Shown here in pieces: positions 7,602-17,528 of a stretch of 64,000 nt of DNA. Positions within the stretch are counted from its first letter, which is position 1. The number at the start of each line of letters is the position of its first letter. A model generated the notes under the pieces. It was given only the letters and a program-made list of their open reading frames with translations. It ran no database searches and had not been told where the DNA came from. The stretch spans positions 1 through 64,000 of the forward strand of contig JAIXUS010000033.1 in the NCBI GenBank assembly GCA_027483445.1, written 5' to 3'. Source of the DNA: Bacteroidota bacterium (GTDB lineage Bacteria > Bacteroidota > Bacteroidia > M30B66). The translations under genes were made by a program, and so were the position numbers.

Positions 7602-9098
7602 ATGAATCCACTCCGGCAGCTGGCCTCGCAAACCGCAGTATATGGGCTGAGTTCCATTGTTGGGCGTTTGCTGAATTACCTGCTGGTGCCACTTCACACC
7701 CGCGTTTTTGCCCCGGAGGCTTTCGGGGTGGTTACCGAAATGTATTCGTATGTGGCCTTCCTGCTGGTGGTGCTCACCTACGGCTTTGAAACGGCCTTTT
7801 TTCGCTTTGCCCGCGACAAGGAGCAGGAGCCTGCGGTATACTCAACAGCCTTGGTTTCGCTGGCCGGCAGCTCGGCGCTGTTTGTTGGTGTTATCTGGCT
7901 TTTTGCAAGTCCGCTGGCCGCGGTGATGGGCTACAGCGGCTACGAACATTACCTGCTTTGGTTTGCCCTTATCCTCGCCCTCGATGCCATAACGGCCATT
8001 CCTTTTGCACGGCTGAGGCTTCAGCAGAAACCGCTGCGTTTTGCGGCTTTTCGGCTTATCAATATTGGGATTAACATTGCGCTGAACCTGTTCTGGCTGC
8101 TGGTTTGTCCGATGTTGGCCCAAGAAAATACGCCAGTCTGGCTTGAGCTGGTGTACGACCCATCGGTAGGTGTTGGCTACGTGTTTCTGGCCAACCTGAT
8201 TGCCAGTGTTGTTAGCTTTTTACTCTTGCTGCCCGACATGCTCCGGCACGAATGGAAGCTGAGCAAGGCGCTTTGGCTGAGTATGCTGGCTTACGGCTTG
8301 CCCTTGTTGGTGGGCGGTTTGGCCGGAATTACCAACGAGATGTTTAGCCGGGTGAGTATGAAGTACCAGCTTGAGGGCGACGATGCGCTTTATCAGCTGG
8401 GCATTTTTGGGGCTTGTTATAAGGTTTCGGTGTTGATGACCTTGTTCGTTCAAACCTTTCGCTTTGCGGCTGAGCCCTTCTTTTTTTCGCGTGCAGCCGA
8501 CAAGAATGCGCCCGGCTTGTATGCCACGGTGATGCACTGGTTTATTATTGCCTGCAGCGCGATTTATTTGGGCGTGATGCTGTGTATGGAGTACATCGCC
8601 CATTTTGTAGGCGAGGAGTACCGCGAAGGCCTGGGCATTGTGCCGGTATTGTTGATGGCCAATCTGCTGCTGGGCGTGTATTATAACCTGAGCATTTGGT
8701 ACAAGCTGAACGACCGCACCGGTTTGGGCGCCTGGATGGCTGTAGGTGGAGCATTGCTGACGATTGCGCTGAATTTCCTGTGGATTCCACAATATGGATA
8801 TGTAGGCGCGGCATGGGCTACACTGGTGGTGTATCTGAGCATGGTGGTGGTTTCTTACTTTCTTGGAGCCCGTTTTTATCCCATTCCGTACAAACTCTTC
8901 AAGTGCTTAGGTTATCCATTGGCGGCAGTAGGTCTTGCCTTGCTGTTTGGGCAAATTTCGGGTGATGACCAAGCGTTTAACTGGCTGTTCCGCGTGCTGA
9001 TATTGTTGGTTTTCGTGGCGGTGGTGTTTAAGCTGGAGGACATAAAAAAACCCTTACCTTCGCCCGGTAGCAAAAGCGCAAACAAGCATGAAGATTAA
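7602..9098 (+). CDS. Wzx-like polysaccharide flippase (MOP superfamily)
   Basis: This 498-aa integral membrane protein has about 12-14 hydrophobic segments spread over its whole length. The start [20 protein letters not shown] and the loops are typical of lipopolysaccharide or O-antigen flippases of the MATE/MOP superfamily. These move undecaprenyl-linked sugars across the inner membrane. It lacks neighbouring glycosyltransferases of a classic O-antigen cluster. It sits instead before dut and a sugar nucleotidyltransferase, an arrangement I remember from other Bacteroidota. Its gene overlaps dut by 11 bp. The substrate cannot be told from the sequence. Confidence 0.88.
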   Translation: MNPLRQLASQTAVYGLSSIVGRLLNYLLVPLHTRVFAPEAFGVVTEMYSYVAFLLVVLTYGFETAFFRFARDKEQEPAVYSTALVSLAGSSALFVGVIWLFASPLAAVMGYSGYEHYLLWFALILALDAITAIPFARLRLQQKPLRFAAFRLINIGINIALNLFWLLVCPMLAQENTPVWLELVYDPSVGVGYVFLANLIASVVSFLLLLPDMLRHEWKLSKALWLSMLAYGLPLLVGGLAGITNEMFSRVSMKYQLEGDDALYQLGIFGACYKVSVLMTLFVQTFRFAAEPFFFSRAADKNAPGLYATVMHWFIIACSAIYLGVMLCMEYIAHFVGEEYREGLGIVPVLLMANLLLGVYYNLSIWYKLNDRTGLGAWMAVGGALLTIALNFLWIPQYGYVGAAWATLVVYLSMVVVSYFLGARFYPIPYKLFKCLGYPLAAVGLALLFGQISGDDQAFNWLFRVLILLVFVAVVFKLEDIKKPLPSPGSKSANKHED

Positions 9099-9522
9099 GG
9101 TGCTGAACCATTCGCGACATCCTTTGCCGGAGTATGCCACGGAGCTCGCTGCGGGACTCGATCTTAGAGCGAACCTCGACGAACCGGTAACTTTGGCACC
9201 GCTCGAGCGGGCGTTGATTCCGACCGGGCTTTTTTTAGAAATTCCGGGTGGTTTTGAAGGGCAAGTGCGCCCACGTTCGGGGCTTGCCGCTAAGCATGGC
9301 ATAACCGTGCTCAATGCGCCGGGCACTATCGATGCCGATTATCGCGGAGAAGTGAAGGTGATTTTGGTAAACCTTTCCAACAAAGCCTTTACGGTTGAAG
9401 ATGGCGAGCGCGTTGCACAGCTGGTAATTGCCCGCCACGAACAAATTGAATGGCAAGAGGCTGAGAGCCTGGAAGACTCAGCCCGCGGGAGTGGCGGATT
9501 TGGTCACACCGGCACCCATTAA
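9088..9522 (+). CDS. dut: dUTP diphosphatase
   Basis: Dut hydrolyses dUTP to dUMP and pyrophosphate, keeping uracil out of DNA and feeding thymidylate synthesis. The 144-aa length is that of the trimeric family. All five motifs can be read: [40 protein letters not shown] and the C-terminal GGFGHTG, where the usual Ser is His. The start lies inside the flippase 3' end. Its stop is followed after 19 bp by the nucleotidyltransferase, suggesting one transcript. Confidence 0.96.
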   Translation: MKIKVLNHSRHPLPEYATELAAGLDLRANLDEPVTLAPLERALIPTGLFLEIPGGFEGQVRPRSGLAAKHGITVLNAPGTIDADYRGEVKVILVNLSNKAFTVEDGERVAQLVIARHEQIEWQEAESLEDSARGSGGFGHTGTH

Positions 9523-9541
9523 CTTCACTGAACATCAAACT

Positions 9542-10549
9542 ATGAGAATTGTAATTCCAATGGCCGGCATGGGAAAGCGCATGCGGCCGCACACCCTTGT
9601 GACACCCAAGCCCCTTGTGGAGTTTGCCGGTAAACCTATGGTGCATCATATTGTAGAGGAGCTGGCCCGCACCTGTAAGGAGCCCATTGAAGAAGTGGCC
9701 TTTGTGGTGGGCCGTTTTGGCGAAGAAGCGGAGAAAAACCTTGTAGCAGTTGCTGAGAAAATTGGCGCCAAAGGCAGCATTTATTACCAGGACGAACCGC
9801 TCGGAACGGCGCATGCAGTGCTTTGTGCCGCCGAATCGCTCAGCGGAAAGGTGATAGTAGCCTTTGCCGACACTTTGTTCAAGGCCGATTTCGTATTAGA
9901 CGAAGAGAAAGACTCTGTTATCTGGGTTCAACGGGTAGATGACCCTAAGGCTTTTGGTGTAGTTAAGCTCAACGATCGGGGGCTGATTACCGATTTTGTG
10001 GAGAAGCCGGAGACCTTTGTTTCTGATTTGGCCATTATTGGCATTTATTATTTCCGCGACGGGCAAAATCTAAGGGCGGAGTTGCAGTACCTGATCGACA
10101 ACAACCTCAAGGAAAAGGGAGAATTTCAGATTACCAACGCGTTGGAGAACATGCAACGCAAGGGGCTTAAGTTTGCGCCCGGACAGGTTACCGAATGGCT
10201 CGATTGCGGCAACAAAAACGCAACTGTAGCCACCCATAACCGTTGGTTACAGCTTAATCCGGCAACGAATACAATGGCCTTGGATGCCGTTGTTGAAAAC
10301 AGCACCATTGTTCAACCCTGCTTTATTGGAAAGGGCGTAAAAATTAGCGGCTCGGTGGTTGGGCCGAATGTTTCGCTGGGCGATGGAACACAAATCACCG
10401 CGAGTGTGTTAAGTAATTCTGTGGTCCAGAAAAATACCCGCATCAGCAACAGCGTTATTGACAACTCACTGATTGGCAGCTTTGCAGAAATTCGTGGAAA
10501 AAAGCTGGATTTCAGTCTGAGTGATTACTCAACCTTAATTGCTGAATGA
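9542..10549 (+). CDS. Sugar-phosphate nucleotidyltransferase with left-handed beta-helix
   Basis: This 335-aa enzyme is of the glucose-1-phosphate thymidylyl/uridylyltransferase type. It activates a sugar phosphate with an NTP. The N-terminal Rossmann-like domain (1-235) has the nucleotide loop MAGMGKRMRP (7-16) and TPKPLVEF with Lys23. The C-terminal region (about 245-335) shows hexapeptide-like turns such as SGSVVGPNVSLGDG. I chose ATG 9542 rather than an in-frame ATG 114 bp earlier, because the earlier one lies inside dut and the family begins exactly at MRIVIPMAG. The nucleotide and sugar used are not certain. The next gene overlaps by ATGA. Confidence 0.88.
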   Translation: MRIVIPMAGMGKRMRPHTLVTPKPLVEFAGKPMVHHIVEELARTCKEPIEEVAFVVGRFGEEAEKNLVAVAEKIGAKGSIYYQDEPLGTAHAVLCAAESLSGKVIVAFADTLFKADFVLDEEKDSVIWVQRVDDPKAFGVVKLNDRGLITDFVEKPETFVSDLAIIGIYYFRDGQNLRAELQYLIDNNLKEKGEFQITNALENMQRKGLKFAPGQVTEWLDCGNKNATVATHNRWLQLNPATNTMALDAVVENSTIVQPCFIGKGVKISGSVVGPNVSLGDGTQITASVLSNSVVQKNTRISNSVIDNSLIGSFAEIRGKKLDFSLSDYSTLIAE

Positions 10550-12312
10550 TTACAAAATCGCTGATATCGTATCGTTTCCTCGCCCGCTGGGTGCTGGTTT
10601 TGCCCTTGTTACTTTTGGCCTGCAAAGCGCAAAAGAGTGCAAAGAATCCTGTTGGTAGCCAGTCCAATGCCGGTGGCGCATTAACGGAGCGCGAAATGAT
10701 TGATTTCAGTTACCTCTTTTTCGAAGCCAACAAAGAAAAGATCCTCGGCAATATTGGTCCGGCCATACAGAAGTTTAACCAGGCCATGCGCATTAATCCG
10801 CGCAGTGCTGCCGTTCACTACGAGCTCAGCCAACTTTACCTGAGAAGCGGCATGGGCGATCAGGCCGAGATTAGCGGGCAACAAGCGGTTCGATTCGACC
10901 CTCAGAACAAATGGTATATGCTCTCTTTGGCCGAGGTGTATGAAACCCGCGGCAAGAACGATAAGCTGTTGCCTTTGATGAAGACGCTGGCCGAAAACGA
11001 GCCGGGAAATGCCGAATACCAATACAATCTGGCCTCAGCCTACGAGCTCAACCGCAAATTCTCAGAGGCCATTGCTGTTTACGACAAGATTGAGAAGTTT
11101 TCCGGAGTGAGCGAAGAGCTGTCAGTACAAAAGAAAACGCTGTATCTGCAGCTCGACAAGCCCGAAAAGGCGATCGAAGAGATTGAACGTCTTATTAAAG
11201 CCTTTCCGGAGGAGGTGAGCTATCGCGGCTTTTTGGCTGAAATTTACCAGGCGCAGGGCGAGAAGGCCAAGGCCCTGGCCGAACTGGAGGCCATAGTTAA
11301 GATAGACCCCAACAACCCCAATGTTTACTTCAGTTTGGCCGAGTTTTACCGCCAGGAAGGAGAAAAGGAGAAATCGTTTGAAGCCTTGAAGAAGGCCGTT
11401 TCAAATCCCGAAGCCGAGCTCGACCTCAAGTTCCAGCTGTTGTCGTCGTACTTCGATTTAAGTCAGCAGTATGCCGAACTTGTGCCTCAGGCCATGGAGC
11501 TTTGCAGTTTGGTGGTGGAGAGCCACCCGGAGTCGGCCAGAGCCCGCGCGGCTTACGGCGATTTCCTGTATCGCGAAAACAAACTGGCGGAGGCCGCCGC
11601 CCAATACGAAAAGGTGCTGGAGCTCGACCCGTCGGTTTTTGGTGTGTGGAATCAGTTGCTGATGATTGCCTCGGAGCAGCAGCAGTTTGAAAAGATGCGC
11701 GACAAAAGCCGGCAGGCCATTGAGCTGTTTCCTACCTCGCCGGTGTTTTTTCTATACAGCGGCGTGGCTCAAATCCAGCTGAAGCAATACGAGAAGGCCA
11801 TTGAAGACCTTCGCAGTGGTGCTGAGATGACCGTAGACAATCCGGCGCTTTCGGCTCAGTTTTACTCTTCTTTGGGCGACAGTTACAATGCCATCAAGAA
11901 GCATGTGGAAAGTGATGAGGCTTACGAGAAGGCCCTCACGTTTGATGCCCGCAATGTTTATGTGATGAACAACTATGCCTATTACCTATCATTGCGCAAA
12001 ACCAATCTCGATCGGGCTTTGGAGTTAAGCAGCAGAGCCAATGAGCTGCAGCCTGCCAACGCTTCATTTCTCGACACCAAAGCCTGGGTGCTTTACCAGC
12101 GTGGCGAGTATGAGCAGGCCGAAGTTTGGATTGACAAGGCCCTGGAAAGTGGTGGAATGCGCAGTGCGACCATTATTGAGCATAAAGGCGATATTTTGTG
12201 GAAGGGTGGGAAGAAAACCGATGCCCTCGACTTTTGGAAGCGCGCTAAAGAGATGGGTGGAGGAAGTGAACGTTTAGAACAGAAAATCAATACCGAATCG
12301 CTCATCGAGTGA
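10546..12312 (+). CDS. Tetratricopeptide-repeat lipoprotein
   Basis: This 588-aa protein starts with a lipoprotein signal peptide, with lipobox LLAC and Cys26 as the lipidated residue. About a dozen TPR units cover residues 45-580, recognisable by repeats such as AIQKFNQAMRINPRSAAVHYEL and AAAQYEKVLELDPSVFGVW. It should sit as a superhelical scaffold in the periplasm, anchored to a membrane. Its place between a sugar nucleotidyltransferase and a DUF4292 lipoprotein suggests an envelope-assembly role, but this is inference. It is coupled on both sides: ATGA with the upstream gene and GTGA with the downstream one. Confidence 0.9.
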   Translation: MITKSLISYRFLARWVLVLPLLLLACKAQKSAKNPVGSQSNAGGALTEREMIDFSYLFFEANKEKILGNIGPAIQKFNQAMRINPRSAAVHYELSQLYLRSGMGDQAEISGQQAVRFDPQNKWYMLSLAEVYETRGKNDKLLPLMKTLAENEPGNAEYQYNLASAYELNRKFSEAIAVYDKIEKFSGVSEELSVQKKTLYLQLDKPEKAIEEIERLIKAFPEEVSYRGFLAEIYQAQGEKAKALAELEAIVKIDPNNPNVYFSLAEFYRQEGEKEKSFEALKKAVSNPEAELDLKFQLLSSYFDLSQQYAELVPQAMELCSLVVESHPESARARAAYGDFLYRENKLAEAAAQYEKVLELDPSVFGVWNQLLMIASEQQQFEKMRDKSRQAIELFPTSPVFFLYSGVAQIQLKQYEKAIEDLRSGAEMTVDNPALSAQFYSSLGDSYNAIKKHVESDEAYEKALTFDARNVYVMNNYAYYLSLRKTNLDRALELSSRANELQPANASFLDTKAWVLYQRGEYEQAEVWIDKALESGGMRSATIIEHKGDILWKGGKKTDALDFWKRAKEMGGGSERLEQKINTESLIE

Positions 12313-13163
12313 AAGCACAGTACCGTAAAACAGCAAACACGCTTGTGGGCGTACTGTTGCTGACCAGTTTTTTGATTTGGGGCTGCAAATCGCGTAAGGT
12401 GGAGGTGATGACCCCACAGCCGGTCGACACCTTGGAGGTTGAGCCCTATCCGTATTTCCTGCCCGACAGCCTTTACCAAGCCATTCGCCTGGCCGATGCG
12501 CCTCTTGGTTATTTTGCAGCCCGGGCAGCGGTTGAACTGGAGATGAACAAGGAAACCAAATCGTTCCAGGCCAACATTCGCATTCGCAGCGACTCTGCCA
12601 TTTGGATGTCTATTTCGCCGGCCTTGGGTATTGAAGTGGCCAGGGCTTTAATTACGCGCGATTCGATCAAGTTTATCAACCGCCTCAATGGCAGCTACTT
12701 TAAAGGCGACATTCACTTTCTCAATCAGATGATGCAGGTAGATGTGAATTTCGACATGATTGAGTCGGTGCTTACCGGAAATGCCTATCTACATTACAGT
12801 GTGGATAAATACATCAGCGACCGCGAAAACGGGGAGCGCATTCTGAGCACTTTTAAAAAGCGAAGGCTGCGCCGGGAAAACGAACTCGACATACCGCAGA
12901 TTCTTTCGCAGGAAATATGGTTTTCGCCTGTTTATCAAAAGATTACGCGCATGGAGCTGACCGATTACAAGCCCTTGCGCAAGTTGAGTGTTCAGTACCC
13001 GAACTTCGAGGTGATCGAAGGAATCAAGGTGCCGCGGACGCTTGTATTGCAGGCTTCGGCCGACAAGCAGGTGAAAATTCAAATCGACTATTCGAAGCAA
13101 TCTGTAAACAAGGAGCAAAATCTGCCCTTTTCGATTCCCGAAGACTATGAACCGATGCGTTAG
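12309..13163 (+). CDS. DUF4292 lipoprotein
   Basis: This 284-aa protein begins at a GTG that overlaps the TPR gene stop. It has a lipoprotein signal with lipobox IWGC (Cys26). The segment SDSAIWMSISPALGIEVARALI and the following KFINRLN are hallmarks of DUF4292, a Bacteroidota family. The beta-rich pattern after residue 60 is reminiscent of LolA/LolB-like folds, so a role in lipoprotein or lipid handling is possible, but this is conjecture. The next gene starts 17 bp before its stop. Confidence 0.85.
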   Translation: MKAQYRKTANTLVGVLLLTSFLIWGCKSRKVEVMTPQPVDTLEVEPYPYFLPDSLYQAIRLADAPLGYFAARAAVELEMNKETKSFQANIRIRSDSAIWMSISPALGIEVARALITRDSIKFINRLNGSYFKGDIHFLNQMMQVDVNFDMIESVLTGNAYLHYSVDKYISDRENGERILSTFKKRRLRRENELDIPQILSQEIWFSPVYQKITRMELTDYKPLRKLSVQYPNFEVIEGIKVPRTLVLQASADKQVKIQIDYSKQSVNKEQNLPFSIPEDYEPMR

Positions 13164-14415
13164 GTTTTTGCTGGTTTTGCTCACGAGCCTGATGGTCATC
13201 CCCGTACAGGGCCAAAAGGAAAATCTGGAGCAGCGCAAGAAGGCCTTGCAGGAGGAAATCAGGCAAACGAACCAGCTCATTAGCGAAACGCGGAAGAACA
13301 AAAACGCTTCGCTAACGCAGCTGAAGGCGCTCAACAAGAAGTTGCAGGACCGTATGCGATTGATTGGTGCTATTCAGCAAGAAATTAATGGATTAAGCAG
13401 CACCATTTCGCAAAACAGCCAGCGTATTGGAGAGCTGCAACGCGACCTTGAGCGCATCCGCGCCAGCTATGCCAAACTGGTAAGACGAGCCTATATGACG
13501 CGCAACCAGCAATCGGCACTTCTGTTGGTGTTTTCGGCCTCGACCATACAGCAGGCTTACAAAAGGTTGTATTATTTGAAATCGTATGCTTCGTTTCGGA
13601 AGGAGCAAGCCCGGCAAATTCAGGCTTCGCAGCAGGAGCTGGATGGCAAGGTGCGTGTGTTGAGGACAGATTTGAACACCAAGCAGCAGCTCTTAGGCTC
13701 GGAGGTAGAAGAGAAAAAGGAGTTGAGCAAAGAGAAGCAGGAGCGCGAAAAAACGGTGGCTACCCTGTCGAAGAAAGAGAAAGCACTGCGTAAGGAGCTC
13801 AGTCGTAAAGAGGCGGCCTCGAAGAAGCTCGACGCTGAAATCAGAAAGGTGATTGAACGGGAGATTGCCCGCGAGAGGGCTGCGGTGAAGGCGAAAGAAA
13901 CGGCGTCGCGAAAGTCCGGCAGTACAGCCGCCAAGCCATCCGCCGGTACGGCGGCCAAAACCCCAGAACCTGCACTCAAGGTAAGTCCTGAAACGGCAGC
14001 ACTTTCCGGAAAGTTTGAGGCCAACAAGGGGCGCTTGCCGTGGCCTGTCGACAAGGGCGCGGTAACGGAGTCGTTCGGAACCCATCCGCACCCGGTGCTG
14101 CGAGGCATTTCGACGGTAAACAATGGGATTGACATTGGCACTACGCGCAATGCCCGGGTGAAGGCCATTTACGATGGAGAAGTGATGGGCGTTGTTTCGA
14201 TTCCAGGCTCGGGCTCGGCGGTGATTCTAAAACACGGTGAGTACCTGAGCGTTTACAGTAACCTCGCCTCGGTGAGTGTGAGCAAGGGCGACAAGCTGAA
14301 AACCGGTTCGGTTATTGGCACTGCCGGCGACAACAACGAAGGTTCGCCGGAGGCCCATTTGGAAATCTGGAAGGGGAAGACCAAGCTGAACCCCGCATTA
14401 TGGATTGCGCGTTGA
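13147..14415 (+). CDS. EnvC-like murein hydrolase activator, degenerate M23 domain
   Basis: This is a periplasmic protein of 422 aa. A signal peptide covers 1-22. A long coiled coil spans about 23-235, followed by an Ala/Lys/Pro-rich linker (235-295) and a LytM/M23 domain (about 299-422). The zinc-site motifs are degenerate. In the HxxxD motif the His is Asn325, with Asp329 kept. In the HxH motif only His404 remains, with Glu402 in place of the first His. That pattern is typical of EnvC-type proteins that activate cell-division amidases rather than cut peptidoglycan themselves. It is the last gene of the operon and directly abuts the convergent barrel gene. Confidence 0.9.
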   Translation: MNRCVRFLLVLLTSLMVIPVQGQKENLEQRKKALQEEIRQTNQLISETRKNKNASLTQLKALNKKLQDRMRLIGAIQQEINGLSSTISQNSQRIGELQRDLERIRASYAKLVRRAYMTRNQQSALLLVFSASTIQQAYKRLYYLKSYASFRKEQARQIQASQQELDGKVRVLRTDLNTKQQLLGSEVEEKKELSKEKQEREKTVATLSKKEKALRKELSRKEAASKKLDAEIRKVIEREIARERAAVKAKETASRKSGSTAAKPSAGTAAKTPEPALKVSPETAALSGKFEANKGRLPWPVDKGAVTESFGTHPHPVLRGISTVNNGIDIGTTRNARVKAIYDGEVMGVVSIPGSGSAVILKHGEYLSVYSNLASVSVSKGDKLKTGSVIGTAGDNNEGSPEAHLEIWKGKTKLNPALWIAR

Positions 14416-15126
14416 TTAATACGTGAAATCGCGCTTAAACCAATACGAGAAACGGGGAAGGTAATAGGTAATTTCGAGCATTACAAAGTTACCGTTGGTG
14501 GCTGCAATTTGAGGGCTAAAGCGCTGCGAGTCGAATTGGAAGGAATACTGCTGCTGAGGGTTCCAGCGAAAGCTAAGGCCGAAAAACAGGGCGCCGTCGT
14601 TGTCGAATTCAGTGCCCACCTCGATACCGGCCATATAGCTGAGATAGCCGGTTGATCGGTATTGTTTGATGATTTGCGGTTTCCAGGCTGCGGCACTGTC
14701 GCCGGTGAGCTCAAGGTCTGATTGAAAAGACAGTGGCAGGTTGTAGGCCAGACCGATAAACTCGCGGTGTCGGAGCGAGCCCAGGAAGCCACCAAAGCCA
14801 ATTTTAACGGGAAGTTCGAGGCTGCTCATGCCCCAACGCATATCGACGCCGAAGTTGGCATTTGCATTTTGGCGAAAGGCAAAGTTGAGGCGGGAGTAGT
14901 TTACGTCGACGCGGCTCCAGATGCGATCACCGAAGGTAAAGGAGCCATTAATGCCGCCTTGAACACCAGCCCGGGAGGCGGTAAAGAAACTTTGACTTAA
15001 CACTTGATCATCGTCGGTTAAACCGAACGTTGGACCGGCCGAAAAGCCGAGACGGCCCGTTACCTGGGCCCCTGAAACCTGCGCAACCAAGCACAGCAGG
15101 CAAAGCCAAAATGCCTTATTAACCAT
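14416..15126 (-). CDS. Outer-membrane beta-barrel protein, PorT-like
   Basis: From the ATG at 15126 the protein has 236 aa; an ATG 21 bp upstream would add residues that spoil the signal peptide. The signal peptide runs to about VSGAQ. The rest is a small barrel with alternating hydrophobic strands and aromatic girdle residues, including VRPT-like TFGLTDDD near the start. It ends in a strand finishing with Phe-Thr-Tyr. This fits the PF13568-like porin family that includes PorT. The stop codon touches the EnvC-like gene stop with no spacer. No function can be assigned. Confidence 0.8.
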   Translation of the reverse strand: MVNKAFWLCLLCLVAQVSGAQVTGRLGFSAGPTFGLTDDDQVLSQSFFTASRAGVQGGINGSFTFGDRIWSRVDVNYSRLNFAFRQNANANFGVDMRWGMSSLELPVKIGFGGFLGSLRHREFIGLAYNLPLSFQSDLELTGDSAAAWKPQIIKQYRSTGYLSYMAGIEVGTEFDNDGALFFGLSFRWNPQQQYSFQFDSQRFSPQIAATNGNFVMLEITYYLPRFSYWFKRDFTY

Positions 15127-15144
15127 AGCAAGAAAAGGAAAGCA

Positions 15145-15152
15145 CAAAGAAA
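15145..15152 (-). promoter_or_regulatory. Variant -7 element TTTCTTTG of the barrel gene
   Basis: On the minus strand TTTCTTTG (one mismatch to TAnnTTTG) lies 18 bp before the ATG. A TTTA replaces TTTG 18 bp further upstream. The same variant occurs at 57063-57070. Confidence 0.35.
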
Positions 15153-15235
15153 AGTGATAATTCCATCATATAAACCTGTCGGCTAATTCAAAAATTGGAT
15201 GTACTTTTAATCGACGGTAGTAAGATAAAAGTAAG

Positions 15236-16600
15236 ATGGGCATATTCAGGATTACCGCTAAACCTCAATCGGGAGGGCTGCTTTTTAAGGCGGCTTCTGT
15301 GTATCCGATTGTGGCTCTAAGGCTAGCTTTTGGTTTTTCGATGTTCTTGTGGGCATTGATGATGGTGTTTTCGGGCCGGGTTTCGGCCATTTATTCGCCC
15401 GAGCTGATTCATATTCCTTACCGTGGATTAGAATGGGTGCAACCCCTACCGGTATGGGCCATGTACGTTGTTTTTGCAGGCATTGCCTTGTCGGCCCTGG
15501 CCTTGGGTGCCGGCTGGTTTTTCCGCCGCAGCGCCTTTGTGTTTACCCTGCTTTTTGCCTACGCTGCTTTGATTGATCAGGCCTCCTACCTGAGTTATTA
15601 CTACTTTGTTTTGTTGTTGGCTGTGATGCTGCTGCTCTCGCCGGCCCACCGGAACTTTTCAATCGACTTAATCCGAAAGCCCGAAATCCGCATCGACTAC
15701 ATTCCCCGTTGGCTTTTGCTCGCGTTTCAACTGCAGGTGGCCATGGTGTTTTTCTTTGCGGGTATGGCAAAGCTGAATGACGACTGGCTTTTTAGCGGGG
15801 CACAGATGGGCACGTGGATAATAAACAGCATTGAGCAGCTTGGCTGGTCGTTGAGTTTTCCGGGCTGGCTGCCGGTGGCTTTTTCGTGGATGATGCTGCT
15901 CTTCGATTTTATCATTCCACACTTTTTGTTCGACCAACGCACCAGCTACAAGGCCTTTTGGGTGGTGCTCATTGTGCAAACCATCGGTTTTTTACTGTTG
16001 CCGACCGGAATATTCCCACTGCTTATGATTTTGGCCTGCACGGTTTTTCTGCCGGCCGAGCGCATCCATAATTTCTTTTCGCGGGTGGCTTATTTTCTCT
16101 ACGATGTTTTTGAATTTAAGGGTGATGTCTTTCAGCCGGGCGGAAACTTTATGCTGCAATTCAAGACACGTTTTCTTTTTCCTTTGCTGGCGCTGATGTT
16201 TATTGGTATTCAGGTATTTGCACCCGTGGTTATGTATCTTCAAATGGGAAGTGTACGCTGGGCAAATACAGCCTTCCATTTCTCGGCCGAAATGCCCATT
16301 AACACCCTGTTTACCGATTTGCAGTTTTACAGCAAGAACACCCTTACCGGGCAAATTGATCGCATTGATGTGGAGCAGCTGCTCACCCCTGAACAGAAAC
16401 TGCGCATTAGCAGCGACACCTCGCTGGTCGAAGGGTTCATTGTTCAGTTGAGAGAGAAGTCGGAGCTGGGTTTGAACAAACCTGAGATACTTATTGAAGC
16501 GAAACATTGCAACTACACCGCCGAAGGCAGAATGGAATGTCGAACCCTTACTGTTCCGTTTGATGAAAGCGACTTTGCCGCAGCCTATACCGAAGACTAA
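15236..16600 (+). CDS. HTTM-domain membrane protein (vitamin K-dependent carboxylase-like)
   Basis: This 454-aa membrane protein has about 8 hydrophobic segments in its first 330 residues. The run through YLSYYYFVLLLAVMLLLSPA and FFFAGMAKLNDDWL is the signature of the HTTM domain, which is shared with vitamin K-dependent gamma-carboxylase. A soluble C-terminal part (about 335-454) follows. Bacterial members have no established substrate, so carboxylation is not implied. It is divergent from the PorT-like gene and overlaps the next lipoprotein gene by 38 bp. Confidence 0.75.
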   Translation: MGIFRITAKPQSGGLLFKAASVYPIVALRLAFGFSMFLWALMMVFSGRVSAIYSPELIHIPYRGLEWVQPLPVWAMYVVFAGIALSALALGAGWFFRRSAFVFTLLFAYAALIDQASYLSYYYFVLLLAVMLLLSPAHRNFSIDLIRKPEIRIDYIPRWLLLAFQLQVAMVFFFAGMAKLNDDWLFSGAQMGTWIINSIEQLGWSLSFPGWLPVAFSWMMLLFDFIIPHFLFDQRTSYKAFWVVLIVQTIGFLLLPTGIFPLLMILACTVFLPAERIHNFFSRVAYFLYDVFEFKGDVFQPGGNFMLQFKTRFLFPLLALMFIGIQVFAPVVMYLQMGSVRWANTAFHFSAEMPINTLFTDLQFYSKNTLTGQIDRIDVEQLLTPEQKLRISSDTSLVEGFIVQLREKSELGLNKPEILIEAKHCNYTAEGRMECRTLTVPFDESDFAAAYTED

Positions 16601-17522
16601 GGCCTTGGGCCTTCTCAGTATATTGTTACTTTATCTTGTTGCCTGTAAGCCCTATTCGCCCTCTATTGAAAGAATGCAGCAAGAGTGGCTAAAGGAAGAT
16701 TATCTGGGAACACTCGTCGAAGCCAACGCCCTGCTTAGTCTTGGCGACACACAATGTAACGTATTGGTTTTAAGGGCTGCAGCCTACCGAAAAATCTTAA
16801 AAGAAGAGCTGGCCAAAAGAGACCTGCTCACGGCGAGCCGACTGTTTCCCGAATGCGCCGAGGCTACCTTAGAACTGGCGAGGCTCTACGCGCAGCAGGG
16901 CGACACAAGCGCTGCAACAACCTATTTGAACCGCATTCTTCGACAAAACAATTCCTTAAAGCCTCTGGCCTACATCGAATTGGCCATGATTCGATTTATG
17001 CAAGACAATTTTGATTCGGCCCTAAACGAACTCAATAAAGCGACCACCTTCGATAGTCTCAATGCCATGGCCTGGTATTACAAAGGGTATTTGCGCTCTC
17101 GTTTTGTCGACCCCGACGGAAGTTCCGGTAAAAAACCATTCTCCCTGCTCAGCTTTTCGGAGGCCATGCACCATTTTAACCGTTCCATTGCACTCAACCC
17201 CCAATTTGCTGATGCCTGGTTTCAGCGGGCCATTGTTCATTTAAATGAGTTTCGCGACGCACAGGGTTTGGCCGATCTTCAACAGGCGCTTAAGCTCGAC
17301 CCCATCAATGCTTCTTATCATGTGGGGCGCGCTGAATACTACCTGCGCATCGGTAATTACAAGGCAGCCATCGCCGATGCCGATAGTGCCATCAGGCTGC
17401 AGCCCGGCGATTATTCGGCCTGGGAAGTGCGCGCTTCGGCCTATCGGAAATCGGGAAATGCATTCAGGGCACAACACGACGAGCAACGGGCAAGGCAGAT
17501 TCGTAACGCACCTAAGCCTTAA
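16563..17522 (+). CDS. TPR-repeat lipoprotein
   Basis: Starting at ATG 16563, the 319-aa product has a lipoprotein signal with lipobox LVAC (Cys28). A start at 16494 would put 23 polar residues ahead of the signal, so it is unlikely. About seven TPR motifs follow, for example AIALNPQFADAWFQRAIVHL and AIADADSAIRLQPGDYSAWEV. It is probably a periplasmic scaffold. It overlaps the HTTM gene and is followed 6 bp later by a multispanning membrane protein, so the three are likely one unit. Confidence 0.85.
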   Translation: MKATLPQPIPKTKALGLLSILLLYLVACKPYSPSIERMQQEWLKEDYLGTLVEANALLSLGDTQCNVLVLRAAAYRKILKEELAKRDLLTASRLFPECAEATLELARLYAQQGDTSAATTYLNRILRQNNSLKPLAYIELAMIRFMQDNFDSALNELNKATTFDSLNAMAWYYKGYLRSRFVDPDGSSGKKPFSLLSFSEAMHHFNRSIALNPQFADAWFQRAIVHLNEFRDAQGLADLQQALKLDPINASYHVGRAEYYLRIGNYKAAIADADSAIRLQPGDYSAWEVRASAYRKSGNAFRAQHDEQRARQIRNAPKP

Positions 17523-17528
17523 ACTTTT

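Noticed and set aside
9428-9541. Longer start for the nucleotidyltransferase inside dut
   Set aside because: The family begins exactly at the ATG at 9542. The extra 38 residues are dut codons read in another frame.
13147-14415. Active M23 peptidoglycan endopeptidase
   Set aside because: One His of each zinc motif is replaced (Asn325, Glu402), so an activator role is more likely than catalysis.
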